A stretch of DNA of 64,000 nucleotides, taken from positions 1,736,001-1,800,000 of the forward strand of contig OZ245029.1 of NCBI GenBank assembly GCA_965223955.1. Direction: 5' to 3'. The translations under genes were made by a program, and so were the position numbers. Shown here in pieces: positions 8,563 through 16,894 of the stretch. The notes under the pieces were generated by a model. It did not search any database and was not told where the DNA came from. It saw only the letters and a program-made list of their open reading frames with translations. Each line of letters begins with the position of its first letter. Position 1 is the first letter of the stretch. Source of the DNA: Bin75 sp965223955. GTDB lineage: Bacteria > Nitrospirota > Nitrospiria > Nitrospirales > UBA8639.

Positions 8563-8890
8563 GTAGGTCGGATTAGCGTAGCGTAATCCGACACCTCCCT
8601 CTGTCACCCTCGACGCTTGTCCCCGACATTCTTAATCGGGGATCCAATCAAGGGAAGGATCCAGGGTTTTTCTTTTGCAGAACTTATTGTCGGGTTACGC
8701 CTTCGGCTAACCCGACCTACAAAAAAAGACTTGGTCCTCGTAGGTCGGATTAGCGTAGCGTAATCCGACAGAAGGGCCTCGCATCATCCGGCAAATAGGA
8801 TTGTCGGGTTACGCCTTCGGCTAACCCGACCTACAAATGCTGCGAATGCTCGCCCTCGTCGTAGGTCGGATTAGCGAAGCGTAATCCGAC
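8563..8890. repeat. REP cluster: five palindromes, left flank of the TA pair
   Basis: Five REP elements at 8563-8592, 8689-8720, 8740-8769, 8803-8834 and 8861-8890, alternating between the GGATTA class (GTAG foot on the left) and the GGGTTA class in inverse orientation (CTAC on the right), that is, BIME-like pairs. The 202-bp block 8689-8890 recurs almost unchanged at 9606-9807. Between the first two lies a degenerate copy of the second hairpin family (core near 8622-8645, ATCGGGGATCC). Confidence 0.9.
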
Positions 8891-8900
8891 GGCTGGGCAG

Positions 8901-9230
8901 TTACGCGTGCAACACGTCTGCTGATTTTGCCCTCCGTGTCCTGATCGGATGAACCCTGACCTCAACTCTGTGATTAAGGTTTGCCAGGATTTTTACCATG
9001 CGATCCATAGTAAAGCCCTTGAAGTCGGCGTTTCGGATGCGGGTAATATCCGCCGGATCAATCCCTGTGATAGAGGCGGCCTTTCGTTTTGAGAGGTTTC
9101 GCTCATTGAGAATCCCAATAATTTCCGCTGCCAGTGTGGCGCGGGCATTTTCCAGTTCAGGATTGGGAAGGCCAACGTCCCGAAAGGGGTTATCACTGCC
9201 GCGTACGACTTCGAGTCGTTCTTTTTTCAT
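8901..9230 (-). CDS. HigA-like XRE-family antitoxin
   Basis: About 109 residues with a helix-turn-helix of the XRE/HTH_37 type (LAAEIIGILNERNLSKRKAASITGIDPADITRIRNADFKGFTMDRMVKILANL). It should neutralise the toxin encoded just upstream on the same strand and repress the operon. The ATG at 9230 overlaps the toxin stop (ATGA) and has GAAGGAG ten bases upstream, so the two are translationally coupled; the toxin-first order is usual for HigBA. An in-frame start at 9251 is possible but lies inside the toxin gene without a ribosome site. Confidence 0.88.
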   Translation of the reverse strand: MKKERLEVVRGSDNPFRDVGLPNPELENARATLAAEIIGILNERNLSKRKAASITGIDPADITRIRNADFKGFTMDRMVKILANLNHRVEVRVHPIRTRRAKSADVLHA

Positions 9231-9562
9231 CGTACATTCTCCTTCAGCCATTGTATCCTGTCTCTAATCACGTCGATATCTTGTTTGGGCGTCGCAATGC
9301 CCTTCTTTGATTTTTTCTGAAAGGTATGAACAACCCATAAGTCAGCGCCTATCTGCACGGCATAGACAACGCGGTAAGTACTGCTGTTGTGCCATAGCGC
9401 GATTTCATAGACTCCGGACCCGAGCCCTTTCATGGGCTTGGCAATATCAGCCTTCTGCCCTTCAGCCGCTATTTTCAGGGCGCGGATCATTCGCTGACGG
9501 GCTTCAAGAGGGAACTTCTCGAAATCCTTCTGAGCCGCCTTGATCCATGAAATCACCCTCAT
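9227..9562 (-). CDS. HigB-like toxin, phage Gp49/DUF891 family
   Basis: 111-residue RelE-superfamily protein of the Gp49-like type: ISWIKAAQKDFEKFPLEARQRM, then KPMKGLGSGVYEIALWHNSSTYRVVYAVQIGADLWVVHTFQKKSKKG. The family includes ribosome-dependent mRNA interferases. It starts with ATG and overlaps the antitoxin by four bases. The whole pair sits between two copies of a 202-bp REP block, so it may have been inserted or duplicated as a cassette. Confidence 0.88.
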   Translation of the reverse strand: MRVISWIKAAQKDFEKFPLEARQRMIRALKIAAEGQKADIAKPMKGLGSGVYEIALWHNSSTYRVVYAVQIGADLWVVHTFQKKSKKGIATPKQDIDVIRDRIQWLKENVR

Positions 9563-9605
9563 TGGCGAATGGTGGTATATTTACCACTGCCTGTCAAGTA
9601 GGATT

Positions 9606-9807
9606 GTCGGGTTACGCCTTCGGCTAACCCGACCTACAAAAAAAGACTTGGTCCTCGTAGGTCGGATTAGCGTAGCGTAATCCGACAGAAGGGCCTCGCA
9701 TCATCCGGCAAACAGGCATGTCGGGTTACGCCTTCGGCTAACCCGACCTACAAATGCTACGAATGCTCGCCCTCATCGTAGGTCGGATTAGCGCAGCGTA
9801 ATCCGAC
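9606..9807. repeat. REP block, right flank of the TA pair
   Basis: Four REPs at 9606-9637, 9657-9686, 9720-9751 and 9778-9807. Apart from a few substitutions this is a direct repeat of 8689-8890, with identical length (202 bp) and identical spacing of all four palindromes. The next gene (methyltransferase) ends about 20 bases further on. Confidence 0.92.
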
Positions 9808-9827
9808 AAGAATCCGACAGAAGAGTG

Positions 9828-10838
9828 TTACTTCGTTCCGATGACCATGGATTCGGGACCGGCCAGGTGTTCGACCCGAGTGTCCCGAAACCCGGCTTCT
9901 TTCATCCATCCGCAGCAATCTGCCCCTGTATAGTCGAATCCCCCCGGGAGTTCAATGAGCATATTGAGGCTCATCAGCAACCCGAAAGCATTCTTGCGGC
10001 GTTCGTCGTCAATGAGCGATTCGAAGACCAGCAGGACTCCACCGTCGGGCAGGGCGTTATAGGCTTTTTTGAGCAACGTCTTTTTTTGCTCCAAATTCCA
10101 ATCGTGCAGGATGTGTCCCATGCAGAGCACGTCGGCAGAAGGCAGGGCATCGGCGAAGAAGTCGCCGGGGATAAATTTGAACCGATCACTCAGTCCGAAT
10201 GATGCCACGTAATCTTCAAAGATGGGGCCGGTGACGGGAAGGTCGAACCCTCCGCCGGTGACATGCGGATGCGCGTTACCGACTTCGACGACCAGTCCAC
10301 CTTGAGCCGAGCCGATATCGATAAGAGTTTGATAATCCTTCCATGGAAATTTTTGGGCAATGGCTTTGCTCGTGCCCATGCTGATACCGGTCATGGCTTG
10401 CATGAAGCTCATCAGCTTGGCCGGATCGCCATAGAGGATTTCAAAAATATTTCTCCCGTCTTTGGTTTCGTTTTGGGGGAGGCCGGTTTTCAAACCTTCG
10501 GTCAGGGATCCCCAAAATCCATACAGCCGGTCGTTTGCAATTGCCAGGAATCCGCCGATATACGACGGCTTTGCTTTATCAAGATAGAGGCCCGTCTCCG
10601 GGGTATTGGAATAAAACCCGTCACGTCGGTCCAGCATGCCCAAGGCCACCAAAGCATCAAAAAAATCCAAGGCACTCCGCTCGTGCAGGCCCAGTTGCTT
10701 TCGCAGGGTTGAGGCATCCATCGGCCCTTTTGCCAAAAGCGTAAACACTTCGAGCTCAACTGCGCTTAATAGGGTTTTGGATCCCCAAAATGCCATACCC
10801 AGATGCATGATTTTTTCAGGAGTCGGGGGTTGGTTCAT
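9828..10838 (-). CDS. SAM-dependent O-methyltransferase, plant-OMT/BchU-like
   Basis: 336 residues. The ATG at 10838 follows GGAGGG by six bases; longer in-frame openings have no ribosome site. An N-terminal winged-helix dimerisation domain (MAFWGSKTLLSAVELEVFTLLAKG, then HERSALDFFDALVALGMLDRR) is followed by the class I methyltransferase fold, with SAM motif LIDIGSAQGG, IPGDFF and the catalytic-site block MGHILHDWNLEQKK. The family methylates hydroxyl or carbon positions on small aromatic or tetrapyrrole compounds (acetylserotonin, BchU C-20). It is divergent from the HemW-like gene, with about 215 bases between them. A tetrapyrrole substrate is possible, but the sequence does not prove it. 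Confidence 0.85.
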   Translation of the reverse strand: MNQPPTPEKIMHLGMAFWGSKTLLSAVELEVFTLLAKGPMDASTLRKQLGLHERSALDFFDALVALGMLDRRDGFYSNTPETGLYLDKAKPSYIGGFLAIANDRLYGFWGSLTEGLKTGLPQNETKDGRNIFEILYGDPAKLMSFMQAMTGISMGTSKAIAQKFPWKDYQTLIDIGSAQGGLVVEVGNAHPHVTGGGFDLPVTGPIFEDYVASFGLSDRFKFIPGDFFADALPSADVLCMGHILHDWNLEQKKTLLKKAYNALPDGGVLLVFESLIDDERRKNAFGLLMSLNMLIELPGGFDYTGADCCGWMKEAGFRDTRVEHLAGPESMVIGTK

Positions 10839-11052
10839 GTGTGTCCCTCCAAATGGAATATGTCGTGCGTTGCGATGAGTAAAAATGTACTGCGAGGCAG
10901 TCGATTCTGCAATGACCTGACGTTGTATCGCGAACGAGTGGCAAGGATCAAGAATGGCCCGGCCGGCGTGGATGGACGTCGAGGGGGCGTGGCTTTTGTC
11001 GTTGAGTGCCGAATGATTCAGGGTTACACTTCCGGGAGGAAGGACTCGGGCC

Positions 11053-12234
11053 ATGACGGCAGTCGCTGATTTTAAAAATACGCTTGGTCGGATTCACGTG
11101 GAGAATCTGGGCATTTACGTGCACGTCCCTTTTTGTCGGGTGCGTTGTCGGTTCTGCGCGTTTTATATGGAGATGTCCAGGGAGGACCGCGTTCAAACGT
11201 TCCTGGAAGGGTTGGATCATGAACTCTACCTGTATGCGCGTGACGCAGGGCTCCGCACTATCCCGGTTCACACGATCTATTTTGGCGGAGGAACCCCGAC
11301 GACCCTGACCTCGCAACAACTCATCCGAATTTTGAATGCCATCCGGCACTGGTTTGCGGTGGAAGACGATGCTGAGGTCTCCATAGAAGTTCATCCGGGA
11401 ACGGTCACCCCCGAGAGTCTTGCGACACTCCGGCAAGCCGGGTTTACGCGGCTGAGCGTGGGAGGGCAATCGTTTGATCAGAATGAACTCCGGGAATTGG
11501 GAGGGCGAGCCTTCGGAGGAGGAGTGAGGCAAGCCATCTCCTGGGCTCGGTCTGCGGGCTTTACGAATATTTCGCTCGATCTGATGTTTGGATTCCCCGG
11601 GCAGTCGATAGAATCGTGGCAACGGACCTTGGACGAGGCCCTTGCCGTATCACCCACGCATCTCTCCTGTTACGCCTACACCTTGGAAGAAGGTTCACCT
11701 TTTTATCGGGAGGTTATGCGGGGAAAGGGAGCAGAGCCCGACCAGGAATTTCAGGTCATATTGGAAGAGAGAGCAGTCGAACGTTTGGCCGCCGCAGGAT
11801 TTGAGCGATATGAAATCTCCAATTATTGTCGGCCTGGCTATGAGTGTCGTCATAATATGCGGTATTGGCAAGTGCAGGCGTACCTCGGACTTGGTCCGAG
11901 TGCGCAATCCTGCCTTGGCCATGCCCGGTTTGGAAACGTGGCAAATCTGGAATGGTATGCCGATTCCTTGAAAAAAGGAACGTTGCCATTGGATGAGATG
12001 TCGTGTTTATCCCATGATCAGGTAGATTGTGAACGTGCCATATGGGGGTTGCGGATGTTATCCGGAGTGTCCGTCAGGCTGGATTCGATGGAGAATCATC
12101 AAGGCAGAGCCCTGCTCCAAATGATTCACCAATTGAAGAATGAAGGGTTGTTGCGAGTGGAAGGGCAGGAACGAGTGAGGTTGACCGATCTGGGTATTCG
12201 TTATGCCGATACCGTGGCTGTGGCATTACTGTGA
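11053..12234 (+). CDS. HemW-like radical SAM protein
   Basis: 393 residues. The radical SAM cluster motif C28-x3-C32-x2-C35 sits in VHVPFCRVRCRFCAFYM. It is followed by the glycine-rich SAM motif FGGGTPTTL, SVGGQSFDQNELRELGG and the C-terminal HemN domain (YEISNYCRPGYECRHNMRYW, LGLGPSAQS). The Cx3Cx2C spacing, the moderate length and the absence of the HemN-specific head make a HemW-type heme chaperone more likely than coproporphyrinogen dehydrogenase. The usual CDFY after the cluster is CAFY here. The ribosome site is a GGGAGGAAGGA tract upstream of ATG 11053. Confidence 0.85.
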   Translation: MTAVADFKNTLGRIHVENLGIYVHVPFCRVRCRFCAFYMEMSREDRVQTFLEGLDHELYLYARDAGLRTIPVHTIYFGGGTPTTLTSQQLIRILNAIRHWFAVEDDAEVSIEVHPGTVTPESLATLRQAGFTRLSVGGQSFDQNELRELGGRAFGGGVRQAISWARSAGFTNISLDLMFGFPGQSIESWQRTLDEALAVSPTHLSCYAYTLEEGSPFYREVMRGKGAEPDQEFQVILEERAVERLAAAGFERYEISNYCRPGYECRHNMRYWQVQAYLGLGPSAQSCLGHARFGNVANLEWYADSLKKGTLPLDEMSCLSHDQVDCERAIWGLRMLSGVSVRLDSMENHQGRALLQMIHQLKNEGLLRVEGQERVRLTDLGIRYADTVAVALL

Positions 12235-12253
12235 CAAAGAGTAGATTAGGGTT

Positions 12254-12335
12254 GTCGGGTTACGCCTTCGGCTAACCCGACCTACAAAAAAAAGACCTTG
12301 TCCTCGTAGGTCGGATTAGCGCAGCGTAATCCGAC
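12254..12335. repeat. REP pair (BIME-like)
   Basis: A GGGTTA-class palindrome at 12254-12285 (CTAC right) is followed after 20 bases by a GGATTA-class palindrome at 12306-12335 (GTAG left). The linker (AAAAAAAAGACCTTGTCCTC) is nearly the linker of the pairs at 8721-8739 and 9638-9656, so the pair spreads as one unit. Confidence 0.9.
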
Positions 12336-12748
12336 AATTCCTCTGTTTTTCACACAAGCTGCGCAAAAAACAGGCAATGCGCTTTATGCTCCATGGTTTC
12401 TGAATAGAGGGGTGTTATGAACATGGTAGTCCACATGTAATTAACAAAATTTGTGGACAGAATCGACCGTATTTCAAGCAACATGGCAGACCAAAAAAAC
12501 TAATGTATTAGATGAAATAAAGGCAATAAAAGACTTATGTATCAAGCTGATTATGCCAGTAAAACAAGAAAACCCTTGCTGGCAAAGGAGATGGGAGTCC
12601 AGAAAGTTTCAACTACAGGATTGAAGCGGCTATTAAGATTTTGAGAACGTTATCCACAGTAATGAAGGGGAGTTTGTCATGATACGGATTTTACACCATC
12701 GACATCACCAATAAACATCAATGTCCTATGAGTTGAAAAGAACATCCT
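12336..12748. other. AT-rich gap without a convincing gene
   Basis: About 410 bases, clearly more AT-rich than the flanks. One plus-strand frame (about 12480-12625) stays open for some 45 codons and looks protein-like (TNVLDEIKAIKDLCIKLI), but it has no start with a ribosome site and no recognisable family. I read it as the worn remnant of an acquired gene. No tRNA, terminator or palindromic repeat is visible inside. Confidence 0.4.
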
Positions 12749-13279
12749 TTATTGAGCACCCAAGTTCCATAGAGTTCGGACACCCCATAGAATAAGAACG
12801 AACGTTCCGATGGCGATGGCAAACGTACCGATCAGCAATCCAATGGCGAACAGCCAGTCACCGGGAGTCGCGCGGGGTGTTCGTTTGCTGGTATAACGGC
12901 GTAACAACCGGGCATTTTTCAGGTTGCTTCGAAACCAGATTGAAAAGAGGTCGCCGATGCCTGGGATGGCTCCGATCATGGTGTTGATGCCTATGTTGAA
13001 AGCCATCCGGACTATCACGATTTTAGGCACTTCGAGTTTGACGGCGAGGAACAAAATCGTGGAACCGATGCAATTGGCGATCCAGTCACCCAGACCTGGA
13101 ATGAGTCCCAACAGGGCATCCAATCCGACGCGGATGGAAGTCCCGGGGATTTGAACGACTGAATCGAGAAGGCGAGCGATAAAATCAGCGGAATCGCGTA
13201 GCGCTTCTCGTTGCCGTTCCTGCTCGTCGTCGAGAACGGGCTCCGGGGGTTGTTGAGGAAAAATAGGGTCGTCAGTCAT
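12749..13279 (-). CDS. DUF4112 membrane protein
   Basis: 176 residues. A charged head rich in Pro, Glu and Arg is followed by the DUF4112 core: LDALLGLIPGLGDWIANCIGS, then VPKIVIVRMAFNIGINTMIGAIPGIGDLFSIWFRSNLKNARLLRRY. A C-terminal transmembrane helix follows (LFAIGLLIGTFAIAIGTFVLILW). The function of the family is unknown. It is convergent with nothing and divergent from the DUF2779 gene, with about 130 bases between the starts. Confidence 0.88.
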   Translation of the reverse strand: MTDDPIFPQQPPEPVLDDEQERQREALRDSADFIARLLDSVVQIPGTSIRVGLDALLGLIPGLGDWIANCIGSTILFLAVKLEVPKIVIVRMAFNIGINTMIGAIPGIGDLFSIWFRSNLKNARLLRRYTSKRTPRATPGDWLFAIGLLIGTFAIAIGTFVLILWGVRTLWNLGAQ

Positions 13280-13412
13280 GGAATCTCAAGAAAAATTCAT
13301 GAGTTGAAGGGATTGTTTTAACAAAGCAGGCTGGTTTGTCAAGACCAGGAAGGAATCAGGCCGTCCTGGTGTTCACCACGCATGCAGGGCCGTCCTCGAA
13401 GAACGTTCATCC

Positions 13413-14894
13413 ATGACAAGTCCTCGTGACCCGACGCGTCTTTCCAAATCCAGGTTTCTTTCCGGCCTTCAATGCCATAAACGGTTATATTTGGAGATCC
13501 ATGCCCCGCAGTTGGCTGCTGATGTTGATGACCGACGTCAGATCATGCTGGATATGGGGAAAGAAATGAATGAAATCGCGCACCGGTATTTTCCCGGGGG
13601 CGTGTTGGTTGCCGAGAATCATCGTCATTCGGCTGCTGCCTTGGAACGAACGGCTGCACTGATGGCTGATCCGAATGTGACCACTATTTTTGAAGGAGCC
13701 TTTCAATTTGAAGGGACGTTGATTCGGGCTGACGTGCTTGAACGGATTGATGGTTCATGGAGGTTGATTGAAGTGAAAGCCGCCGCACGTGTGAAATCCG
13801 TGCATCTTGACGACCTGGCGGTGCAGACCCACGTGCTTCGAGGAAATGGCCTTGACTTGAGCGGGGTTTTTTTGATGCACGTGAATCGACAGTATTCCTA
13901 TCCCGGAGGGGACGTGGATCTGCAACGATTGTTTGTGCTCGAAGACCTCACCGAGGCGATTGATGAAAAATTGCCGGATATTCCCCCGCGCCTGGATGAG
14001 ATGCGTTCGATGCTCGGCGAAAGCCGGGCTCCCGACATCGAGCCGGATCACCATTGTCACTCTCCCTATGAATGCCCGTTCTGGTCGCATTGTACGGCTT
14101 CCAAACCGGCGCGGTGGATCTATTATCTGCCCGGTGGCAAAGACGTCGTGCGGCGCTTGCGCCGACAAGGGATTGAGACTATCGACGAGATTCCTCCTCA
14201 GGTTTCTCTGCCCCACTTGCAACAACGTATGCGGGAGAACGTGGAATGGATTTCGCCAAAGCTGGCGGAGAGGCTTCAATCGGTCCGGTACCCGGTCCAT
14301 CATTTGGATTTCGAGACGGTGATGCCCGCCGTTCCTCTGTATGCACATACCCATCCCTATCAGCCCATACCGATTCAGTGGTCGAATCATACGGAGGCGG
14401 AAGACGGGTCTTTGCGGCATACCGACTATTTGTATACCGAACAGAAAGATCCGCGTGAAGAAATCGCAATGAGCCTGCTGGCATCCGTCGGGGAGGAAGG
14501 CAGTATCTGCGTCTACTCCGAGTATGAACATTACATCGTGAAGGCATTGGCCGAAGCCGTGCCTCGCCTGCGGAAAGATTTGCTTCGAGTCGGGGAGCGC
14601 CTCTGGGATCTCTTGGAAGTGCTTCAAAGCCATTACTACCATCCTGATTTTCAGGGGTCGTTTTCAATCAAGTCCGTGCTGCCGGCCCTCGTCCCGTCAT
14701 TGGATTATGGAGACCTGGAAATCAAGGACGGCGCAACCGCATCGGCCATGTACCATCGAATGATGTTTACCGTGACCGATTGGGTCGAACGTCAACGTTT
14801 GGCATCGGCGCTTCATGCCTATTGCGAGCGGGACACGTTGGGAATGGTGGAACTTCGGCGCGTGTTGCGTAAAAAAGTGACCCCAGGCGGGTAG
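13413..14894 (+). CDS. DUF2779 protein: Cas4/RecB-like nuclease fused to a DnaQ-type exonuclease
   Basis: 493 residues with two nuclease-like halves. The N-terminal half opens with SRFLSGLQCHKRLYLE and carries IRADVLERIDGSWRLIEVKAA, the D...E-x-K core of PD-(D/E)XK nucleases with E120 and K122. A cysteine set follows (HCHSPYECPFWSHC), which together with the N-terminal Cys could hold an iron-sulfur cluster as in Cas4/AddB. The C-terminal half has LDFETVMP (D299, E301) and YCERDT (D474), the acidic residues of RNase H-fold 3'-5' exonucleases, which is the DUF2779 signature. The substrate is unknown, and a DNA repair or defence role is only an inference. No CRISPR array or other cas gene is near. 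The stop is eight bases before REP material. Confidence 0.85.
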   Translation: MTSPRDPTRLSKSRFLSGLQCHKRLYLEIHAPQLAADVDDRRQIMLDMGKEMNEIAHRYFPGGVLVAENHRHSAAALERTAALMADPNVTTIFEGAFQFEGTLIRADVLERIDGSWRLIEVKAAARVKSVHLDDLAVQTHVLRGNGLDLSGVFLMHVNRQYSYPGGDVDLQRLFVLEDLTEAIDEKLPDIPPRLDEMRSMLGESRAPDIEPDHHCHSPYECPFWSHCTASKPARWIYYLPGGKDVVRRLRRQGIETIDEIPPQVSLPHLQQRMRENVEWISPKLAERLQSVRYPVHHLDFETVMPAVPLYAHTHPYQPIPIQWSNHTEAEDGSLRHTDYLYTEQKDPREEIAMSLLASVGEEGSICVYSEYEHYIVKALAEAVPRLRKDLLRVGERLWDLLEVLQSHYYHPDFQGSFSIKSVLPALVPSLDYGDLEIKDGATASAMYHRMMFTVTDWVERQRLASALHAYCERDTLGMVELRRVLRKKVTPGG

Positions 14895-14902
14895 TCGGCC
14901 GC

Positions 14903-14932
14903 GTAGGTCGGATTAGCGAAGCGTAATCCGAC
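14903..14932. repeat. Single REP, GGATTA class
   Basis: Complete GTAG foot and perfect 9-bp stem, GCGAAGC apical motif. It starts nine bases after the DUF2779 stop codon. Confidence 0.9.
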
Positions 14933-15088
14933 AATAGACTATTCATTGACCGATTGCCCGCACCTTGTTAGAATCCTTTTTCCTGTCAATGACTTGAGCG
15001 CGCTGGGGGATAGAGTTTTGGTGTGACCGTCCCTTCCTCCCTTCCCTCAAACATGTGTTCCTTACTCACACGGTAACAGCACTCTTTG

Positions 15089-15538
15089 ATGATGCAAATC
15101 TTAGTATTGCATGGCCCCAATCTCAATATGCTCGGTGTACGCGAGCAGGAGATGTACGGGGATCAGACCCTTCAATCGATCAATGCCCGACTCATGGAAT
15201 TGGCGAAGGCTGAAGGCGTGACCCTTGAGGCAAAACACTCGAACAGCGAAGGAGAACTGGTATCGTGGATTCAAGAAGCCCGAGGCCGATTTGATGCGAT
15301 CGTGATCAATCCTGCGGCCTATACGCATACCAGTGTTGCCCTTCGGGATGCCATATTGAGTGTCACCTTGCCGACGGTTGAAGTCCATTTGTCGAATATT
15401 CACCAACGTGAGGAATTTCGCCAACGTTCCTACCTGGCTGGAGTGGCCATCGGCCAAATCAGTGGGTTTGGGGCATTGAGTTATGAACTCGGGGTTCGAG
15501 CGGCCATTGACCACGTCAGAAGTCGTAGGTCGGTGTAG
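15089..15538 (+). CDS. aroQ: 3-dehydroquinate dehydratase, type II
   Basis: Third step of the shikimate pathway. It has LHGPNLNMLG with the lid arginine and tyrosine region (REQEMYGDQT), HSNSEGELVSWIQ, NPAAYTHTSVALRDA and EVHLSNIHQREEFRQRSY, all hallmark type II blocks. No strong ribosome site is visible; ATG 15089 and ATG 15092 are equally possible. The last few codons (SRRSV-stop) are written in REP-like sequence (AGTCGTAGGTCGGTGTAG), so the natural C-terminus has been replaced or trimmed by a repeat. It is upstream of efp, accB and accC on the same strand, a common neighbourhood, but a 300-base repeat tract separates it from efp. Confidence 0.95.
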   Translation: MMQILVLHGPNLNMLGVREQEMYGDQTLQSINARLMELAKAEGVTLEAKHSNSEGELVSWIQEARGRFDAIVINPAAYTHTSVALRDAILSVTLPTVEVHLSNIHQREEFRQRSYLAGVAIGQISGFGALSYELGVRAAIDHVRSRRSV

Positions 15539-15543
15539 GTCGG

Positions 15544-15840
15544 GTAGGTCGGATTAGCGAAGCGTAATCCGACAAGAGCGTAATCTGACAGAAGGCTGTC
15601 GGGTTACGCCTTCGGCTAACCCGACCTACAAAAAAGAAACCTGGATCCCCGATCAGGTCGGGGATGACAGAGTAGGTCGGATTTGCGGATTGTCTGAGCA
15701 AAGGCAGCAGAGTGGTCATCCTGAACGAAGTGAAGGATCTCGTCGTTGAGGCGTTCGGTTGTTGAAGGAGAGATTCTTCGCTACGCTCAGAATGACAGAT
15801 ATAGGCAGTCTCTTATATTTTGTCGTGAGAGAAAGGATAC
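15544..15840. repeat. Repeat tract between aroQ and efp: two REPs plus two other hairpin families
   Basis: A partial REP merges with the aroQ end. Complete REPs are at 15544-15573 (GGATTA class) and 15598-15629 (GGGTTA class). Next is a copy of the ATCCCCGA...TCGGGGAT hairpin (about 15642-15668). From 15716 to 15800 there is an inverted pair of the dispersed motif CCTGAACGAAGTGAAGGATC / GATTCTTCGCTACGCTCAG. The promoter of efp must lie at the right edge, within or just after this tract. Confidence 0.85.
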
Positions 15841-15847
15841 GTGAATC

Positions 15848-16411
15848 GTGATTTCAACTGCAGAATTTCGAAATGGTGCTCGGATGGAGTTGGCGGGCAC
15901 GCCGTATTATATTGTGGAATTTCAACACGTGAAACCCGGCAAAGGCGGTGCGTTTGTTCGGACCAAGTTGAAGAATTTGAAAACCGGACAGGTTCTGGAA
16001 AGAACGTTTCGGTCAGGTGAAAAATTTGGTGAACCGGATTTGGAGGAATGTGAAATGCAATTCCTCTATTCGGCCGGTGATTCCTACACGTTTATGGATA
16101 CCTCGTCCTATGAGCAATTCACCTATCAAAAAGACCAACTCGGGGACGATACCGATCTTCTCAAAGAAAACACGACCGTGGAAATTGTGGTCTACGAAGG
16201 AAGCCCCATCTCCATGGCATTGCCGATGTTTATCGAGTTGGAAGTCGTAGAAACCGACCCGGGTATTCGAGGGGATACCGCCTCGGGAGGAACGAAGCCT
16301 GCGACGGTTGAGACGGGAGCGACCATTAAAGTGCCGTTATACCTGGGGACCGGCGAGGTGATTAAAGTCGATACTCGGACCAGGGAGTACGTCGAACGCG
16401 TCCGGGCGTGA
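15848..16411 (+). CDS. efp: Translation elongation factor P
   Basis: 187 residues, GTG start. Three beta domains. The tip loop VKPGKGGAF puts the conserved lysine at K32, the residue that is modified in EF-Ps of the lysine type. EF-P relieves ribosome stalling at proline runs. The C-terminal block (TASGGTKPATVETGATIKVPLYLGTGEVIKVDTRTREYVERV) is intact. It is followed after three bases by accB. Confidence 0.97.
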   Translation: MISTAEFRNGARMELAGTPYYIVEFQHVKPGKGGAFVRTKLKNLKTGQVLERTFRSGEKFGEPDLEECEMQFLYSAGDSYTFMDTSSYEQFTYQKDQLGDDTDLLKENTTVEIVVYEGSPISMALPMFIELEVVETDPGIRGDTASGGTKPATVETGATIKVPLYLGTGEVIKVDTRTREYVERVRA

Positions 16412-16414
16412 GGC

Positions 16415-16867
16415 ATGAACAGTGAACAACGAAAAGAGATTCAGGAACTGGTTGAAATTCTGGCCGAGCAGAATTTGAACGAGATCGAGGTCCAGCGCGG
16501 GGATGTGCGTATCCGGATACGACGTGAATCCACCGCCACGGTGAATGTGCCGGCGCCTTCTTCTACGGAATCCGGTCAAGTACCTGAAACGCTCGCAGAC
16601 TCCGGGGAAAAAGATTCGTCCCGATTCTTGACGGTTACTTCGCCCGTTGTCGGGACGTTCTACCGGTCATCGTCGCCTGATGTCGAGTCCTACGTGGAAG
16701 AAGGAGACCTGGTGAGCAGGGGGCAAATCCTGTGCATCGTCGAAGCCATGAAACTGATGAACGAAATCGAATCCGAAGTCGATGGTCGAGTCGTCAAGGT
16801 CATGGTCGAGAATGAGGCAGGCGTGGAATATGGACAACCCTTGTTTGTCATCGATCCTCTTCCGTAA
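16415..16867 (+). CDS. accB: Biotin carboxyl carrier protein of acetyl-CoA carboxylase
   Basis: 150 residues: an N-terminal domain, a flexible Pro/Ser-rich linker (VNVPAPSSTESGQVPE) and a biotinyl domain with the signature VEAMKLMNEI, whose lysine is K113. It starts three bases after the efp stop and is followed by accC after 27 bases, so efp-accB-accC form one operon. It carries the carboxylated biotin from AccC to the transferase. AccA and AccD are not in the window. Confidence 0.97.
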   Translation: MNSEQRKEIQELVEILAEQNLNEIEVQRGDVRIRIRRESTATVNVPAPSSTESGQVPETLADSGEKDSSRFLTVTSPVVGTFYRSSSPDVESYVEEGDLVSRGQILCIVEAMKLMNEIESEVDGRVVKVMVENEAGVEYGQPLFVIDPLP

Positions 16868-16894
16868 ATCCCGTTTGCTCCACGAGGAAAACCC

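Noticed and set aside
8563..9807. Regularly repeated palindromes suggested a CRISPR array
   Set aside because: The repeats occur in both orientations, fall in several sequence classes, have irregular and themselves repeated spacers, and no cas genes are present. They are REP/BIME elements.
9828..12234. Methyltransferase plus radical SAM protein as a natural-product cluster
   Set aside because: No precursor peptide, synthase or transporter nearby; HemW-like proteins are housekeeping.
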